Shown: one piece after another, positions 60,317 through 64,000 of the stretch | Layout: each line of letters starts with the position of its first letter | How positions within the stretch are numbered: position 1 is the stretch's first letter | Assembly (NCBI GenBank): GCA_029250825.1 | Contig: JAQXEN010000056.1 | Span: 1 to 64,000 of the forward strand | Origin: Porticoccaceae bacterium | GTDB taxonomy: Bacteria; Pseudomonadota; Gammaproteobacteria; Pseudomonadales; Porticoccaceae | Direction: 5' to 3' | Length of the DNA stretch: 64,000 nucleotides | Translations under genes and position numbers: made by a program | Notes under the pieces: generated by a model | Seen by the model: the letters and a program-made list of their open reading frames with translations, nothing else | Told to the model about the DNA's origin: nothing | Database searches by the model: none

Positions 60317-61543
60317 ATGGCAACTTATACCCTTGAGCACCCTGACAAAGGTCTGATCACCTACACCGACAAGAAACGGTACCTGTGGCTAATATCCATG
60401 TTTATGCCAGCATTCCCGCTAATGGGCGTGGCGATTTTTTATCAAACAGGAATGCAGTGGACGCTTGCTCTGCCCCTGGCGATAAACTATCTGGTACTGC
60501 CCTTTGCCGATTACCTGATCGGCAGCGATATCAACAACCCACCCGAAGAACTGGTGCCTCAACTAGAGGCTGATCGTTACTATCGTATTCTGACCATGCT
60601 TACGGTGCCCTTGCACTTTGTCGTATTAGGCGCAATAGCCTATGTGGTCGGTACCAATGACCTCAGCCCGTGGGTGGTCTTGGTGATGGCAATTATTGCC
60701 GGCGGCTACAGTGGTCTGGGCATTAACACCGCCCATGAGTTAGGGCACAAGCAAACCGCCCTTGAGCAGTTACTCGCTAAACTAGCCCTGACGGTTCCCG
60801 CTTACGGACATTTCTGTGTCGAACATAATCGCGGTCACCACGTGCTGGTGGCGACGCCTGACGATCCTGCCAGTTCGAGACTGGGTGAATCTATCTATGC
60901 CTTTACCCTCCGTGAAATCCCCGGCACCTTTGTACGCGGCTGGAATCTCGAAAAAACGCGACTTAATAAACAGGGCAAGGCAACCTGGTCGGTGCACAAC
61001 GATATTTTACAGTCCTACCTTATAAGCCTTGTATTGCAGGGTACCCTAATCTACTTGTTCGGTTGGATTATGCTGCCATTTCTGGCGGTACATAACTTCT
61101 GGGCCTGGTATCAGCTGACCTCGGCCAACTATATTGAGCACTATGGCCTGCTGCGCAAGAAAAACGATAATGGCCGCTACGAGCGCTGCCAGCCACACCA
61201 CTCTTGGAATGCCAATTACATAATGAGCAATCTGGCACTGTTTCATCTGCAGCGCCACTCCGACCACCATGCCAATCCTATCCGCCGCTATCAGAGCCTG
61301 CGTAATTTTGACGATATACCGGAACTGCCAAATGGCTACTACGGCATGTACCTTCTCGCCTACATTCCATGGCTGTGGTTTGCAGTAATGGATAAGCGCG
61401 TATTGGCACTGCCCCATATCAATGGTGATCTGACCAAGGTAAATATCCTGCCCTCAAAGCTCGAAGCGACCTATAAGCGATATGGCCAGGATCAGGAAAT
61501 GCCACAGCAAGACTATCCCGCTCAAAAGTCGGCAAGAGCTTAA
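60317..61543 (+). CDS. alkB: Alkane 1-monooxygenase
   Basis: 408 residues, about six transmembrane helices. All diagnostic histidine boxes are present: HELGH (H140-H144), EHNRGHH (169-175) with VATPDDPASSR after it, the NYIEHYGL motif, and LQRHSDHHANPIRRYQSLR. AlkB is a di-iron membrane enzyme that hydroxylates medium-chain n-alkanes at the terminal carbon using rubredoxin electrons. AAGGAGAA gives a strong ribosome site. The rubredoxin, rubredoxin reductase and alcohol dehydrogenase genes are not adjacent. Confidence 0.96.
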   Translation: MATYTLEHPDKGLITYTDKKRYLWLISMFMPAFPLMGVAIFYQTGMQWTLALPLAINYLVLPFADYLIGSDINNPPEELVPQLEADRYYRILTMLTVPLHFVVLGAIAYVVGTNDLSPWVVLVMAIIAGGYSGLGINTAHELGHKQTALEQLLAKLALTVPAYGHFCVEHNRGHHVLVATPDDPASSRLGESIYAFTLREIPGTFVRGWNLEKTRLNKQGKATWSVHNDILQSYLISLVLQGTLIYLFGWIMLPFLAVHNFWAWYQLTSANYIEHYGLLRKKNDNGRYERCQPHHSWNANYIMSNLALFHLQRHSDHHANPIRRYQSLRNFDDIPELPNGYYGMYLLAYIPWLWFAVMDKRVLALPHINGDLTKVNILPSKLEATYKRYGQDQEMPQQDYPAQKSARA

Positions 61544-61567
61544 TTTTGCGCTTTAAACCACAGGAAA

Positions 61568-61860
61568 ATTGATAAGAGCGTTTATATTGTTGCCACATTC
61601 ATCATTCACGATCCCAGCGAATATGACCGATATGAGAATGGTTTTGCTGAGATCTTCGCGATGTTTGACGGCAAGATTTAAGCGTTGAGGAGAACCCAAT
61701 GGTGCTGGCTGGAGACTGGCAGGCCACAAGGTCAGTCATCATTGAGTTCCGATCACAACAGCGCGCCCTAATTTCGACCACGTCTGACGAATATCAGGCC
61801 ATTGCCGAAGATCGCAATGCCGGTAGCACAGTCACATCCAGATTGGTTAAGGGCTTATAA
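61568..61860 (+). pseudogene. Frameshifted DUF1330 gene
   Basis: Two frames together give a DUF1330 protein. The first reads SVYIVATFIIHDPSEYDRYE and FAEIFAMFDGKI, then a stop; shifting by one base gives LSVEENPMVLAGDWQAT, RSVIIEF and DEYQAIAEDRNAGS to the end. The shift sits at ATTTAAGC near 61676, where one T appears to be missing from a T run. No ATG precedes the first frame, so the start may also be lost. DUF1330 proteins are about 95 residues, the same as the combined frames. Directly downstream of alkB. A sequencing error is the main alternative. Confidence 0.75.
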
Positions 61861-61909
61861 TAAGTTATTGATAAACTGCAAGCCCAGCCCCACAGGGCCC
61901 TCCTAAACC

Positions 61910-64000
61910 TCAGAAACGATAGCGAATCTTAGCAATAACCGACTCAACCTGAACACCATCCCAGCCCTCGCTAATCAGCGTTCCCGGACCCTCATCGCCA
62001 TTGTCACTGGCGAAGTAACCGCCGCGGCTATAGACCAGAAATATATTCGACAAGGGGGCTAACTGATAGCGGTAACGCAGCTGCAGCGCGGTGTCACTGA
62101 GACTGAAGTCAGAAGCGGAACTAGCGGATAAGGCCAGACTGCCGTCGCCATTGAGCTGATAACTATCGACCTGCTCGGCGTCTATACCCACCCACTGAAA
62201 TTTTAATCGCACTTCTTGACGAGCCGATGGGTACCAATCAAAACTCAGATCGGCATTAAAGCGGTCGGCATCAAAACCAGCCAACTGGACTGTATCGAAA
62301 TCCCAGATTAACCATTCCTGTAAGTTTTTATAGCTCAGGTCGCCGCCCAGGGTCACTGTTTCGCTGAGATAGAGCTGGGCACTGAAGCCAAGACTTAAGG
62401 TATTTTTTTGAATTTCATCATATTTAATCTTGGCCTCAATACTGTAGGTAAAATCATTCCCTCTCGGGCTTGAGTATTCTGTCTCTAACCAGTAACGGGC
62501 CGGTTTGGCAAACAGGCCATTGCCGCGGGTCAGTCGATCGTCCCAGCTGGATGCCGAGGTGCCGGCTTTGAGGCCAAGCTTGCGCGTGGATTTATAGGTC
62601 CAGGTATGGTCAAAATTAGCGCGCAAATCAAGGCGTTGTCCCTGAGTATTTTCAGTCATGCCATATTCAAATACGCTGCTACTGGAGAGAATATTTGAGT
62701 CCGCTTGATACTCCAGACGATCATGGCGAGTGCTACCCGAGAACTCTCGATAATCATTGCGCTTCATAAAGCCCATATCATTCATATCAAATTGATCCCC
62801 ATAATGGGAGAGATAAAGGCTGTGGTACCACTCATCATTGGGTGCATAAGACCAGCTCGCCCAGCCGGCAAAATCTTGGTTGTCGATTGACTGCTGATTG
62901 TTAGCGCTATTGCCTTGCTGCTGAACATCCGCGTGGAGAACCTGGCCGCGAAATTCAGTGGTTTCATTTTTACGCCAGATCATATCCAGCACCTGAACTG
63001 TCGCTTCTCGGTTCAGACTAGATCGCTCGGCATAGGTCAGGCGATGCCCAAGGGTCAACCCATCGGTCGTGTACTGAACCCTACTGGATAAAAAATCCCC
63101 GCCAAAACTGCCCTCAGAATCATCTTCTCTGACAACAAAAAGGCCTAGGTCGGTAGCCTCGCCGAAATGGGTCACCTTGGCGGCCAAATCAATATCTACT
63201 AGGCCACCGCCCTGCCCCGCTGGACCCGCGCCAATCCGCCGCGTGTAGAGGGTTTGATCACCATTGGGGATATTGCTACTAAACAGCGATTGATTTTCGG
63301 TAAAAAAAGGCCGTTTTTCGGTTACAAATTTTTCAAACGCAGAGAAGTTAACCACCAAATCATCACTTTCCACCTGACCAAAATCAGGATTGATCGCACC
63401 GGTCAGCTGGCTGCTGCTATTGGGTCGCCAGATAAAATCCAAGCCCCCATTAAACTGCTCGCTGGAAACCCCCGGCGCACTGCTCTGAAGATCACTGCTG
63501 TAACTGAGGAACGGAAACCAATCGAGTGTTGAGGTAGATACCTGCTCCACTTCTAATGGCTGCCAGTCCTCCATAAAGGTTGGCCGCGAGTAATAAGCAT
63601 TGGGAAAGGCAAAACGCAGCGATTCATCAAACACCACTCTGGAGAACCACAGAGCAATTTTCTTGCGGCCATCTCCGGCATCTGTCATTGGCGCGACAGT
63701 CCAGGGAATATGCATTTCACTGTACCAGTAGTCTTTATTCGACGAGGTCTGCGAGTACCAGGTGCCGTCCCAATCCCCGGAGTAATCTCCTGGCGTAACG
63801 ATACCGTCCTGCTGCGAATTAGCCGAACCCACGGTAAAGTCATAGCCTGCAAGGGCAGTGCTATCGAAGTCGATGCTAACGATATTTCGGTCTGCTTCAA
63901 TCTGTGAATCGCGAGGAAATTGGCGATTTACACGCTTTACCGAAGCTGGTTGATAGTTGCTAAAACCAACAAATATACCCTCGGAATTGGTGATCACACG
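61910..64000 (-). CDS. DUF5916 family outer-membrane protein, C-terminal part (cut by window edge)
   Basis: About 697 residues visible; the frame runs through the right edge, and the GTG at 63997 is internal. The first part is a CBM9-like beta domain (DFTVGSANSQQDG, DYWYSEMHIPW), then the DUF5916 core with LDFIWRPNSSSQLTGAINPD, FGQVESDDLVVNFSAFEKF and TEKRPFFTENQSLF, and a long series of amphipathic strands ending in RIRYRF, the terminal-aromatic signature of outer-membrane barrels. Function unknown; members are surface-associated in marine bacteria. Relation to alkB is only positional. Confidence 0.9.
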   Translation of the reverse strand, partial: RVITNSEGIFVGFSNYQPASVKRVNRQFPRDSQIEADRNIVSIDFDSTALAGYDFTVGSANSQQDGIVTPGDYSGDWDGTWYSQTSSNKDYWYSEMHIPWTVAPMTDAGDGRKKIALWFSRVVFDESLRFAFPNAYYSRPTFMEDWQPLEVEQVSTSTLDWFPFLSYSSDLQSSAPGVSSEQFNGGLDFIWRPNSSSQLTGAINPDFGQVESDDLVVNFSAFEKFVTEKRPFFTENQSLFSSNIPNGDQTLYTRRIGAGPAGQGGGLVDIDLAAKVTHFGEATDLGLFVVREDDSEGSFGGDFLSSRVQYTTDGLTLGHRLTYAERSSLNREATVQVLDMIWRKNETTEFRGQVLHADVQQQGNSANNQQSIDNQDFAGWASWSYAPNDEWYHSLYLSHYGDQFDMNDMGFMKRNDYREFSGSTRHDRLEYQADSNILSSSSVFEYGMTENTQGQRLDLRANFDHTWTYKSTRKLGLKAGTSASSWDDRLTRGNGLFAKPARYWLETEYSSPRGNDFTYSIEAKIKYDEIQKNTLSLGFSAQLYLSETVTLGGDLSYKNLQEWLIWDFDTVQLAGFDADRFNADLSFDWYPSARQEVRLKFQWVGIDAEQVDSYQLNGDGSLALSASSASDFSLSDTALQLRYRYQLAPLSNIFLVYSRGGYFASDNGDEGPGTLISEGWDGVQVESVIAKIRYRF

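Noticed and set aside
1-64000. Transposase, integrase, phage, tRNA or rRNA genes
   Set aside because: None could be recognised despite the many repeats; the repeat elements appear non-autonomous.

Overview
The window reads as chromosomal DNA of a free-living, probably marine, aerobic gammaproteobacterium. The reasons are a TonB-dependent receptor, a liu leucine operon under a MerR-type LiuR, an AlkB alkane hydroxylase with an AraC-type regulator, DUF1501/DUF1800 and DUF5916 proteins, and several large secreted Ca-binding repeat proteins. A Cellvibrionales-like lineage (SAR92/Porticoccaceae type) would fit, but no rRNA or other phylogenetic marker is present, so this is inference. No tRNA, rRNA, transposase, integrase, phage gene or CRISPR array was seen.

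Layout. 1-8156 (minus): a catabolic cluster running GST, CaiB-type CoA-transferase, HMG-CoA-lyase-like enzyme, HyuA, HyuB and the start of a TonB-dependent receptor, with a divergent GntR/HutC regulator (8334-9116). 9256-14540 (plus): liuR-liuA-liuB-liuD, without liuC or liuE; the only HMG-CoA lyase is in the neighbouring opposite-strand operon. 14673-15431: a HisA of the eukaryotic (yeast HIS6) type. 15424-16250: a block of nested repeats. 16312-21248: DUF3422 protein, saccharopine-dehydrogenase-like enzyme, and a FadB/peroxisomal-type bifunctional beta-oxidation enzyme. 21547-24704: a PhnD/C/E-like ABC importer with a fused double permease. 24679-30672 (minus): Na+/solute symporter, Gfo/Idh/MocA oxidoreductase, aldo/keto reductase, TauD-type dioxygenase and a secreted alpha/beta hydrolase, probably one catabolic operon. 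30899-44746: a small lipoprotein, a 1856-residue triple beta-propeller protein, a TauD remnant, a DUF1501/DUF1800 export pair and a sulfatase-YHYH lipoprotein. 45404-50684: DUF2452 protein and a giant HYR-repeat surface protein with a C-terminal sorting tail. 51309-58209: thioesterase, membrane protein, an esterase-SGNH fusion lipoprotein, LysR regulator, an MDR reductase with a signal peptide, and an ADP/ATP-carrier-like transporter. 59128-61860: alkR-like/alkB and a frameshifted DUF1330 gene. 61910-64000: a DUF5916 outer-membrane protein cut by the window edge.

The most unusual structure is in the non-coding DNA. Two families of non-autonomous palindromic elements are present: a ~64-bp element (A) with at least ten full or partial copies, and a ~155-bp long-hairpin element (B) with three copies whose arms change in a compensatory way. 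In addition, 12-18 bp sequences are repeatedly iterated 3-5 times just after gene ends, and also in frame within three proteins. The liu operon, FadB-like enzyme, HMG-CoA lyase, CoA-transferase and AlkB together point to catabolism of branched and aliphatic acyl chains.
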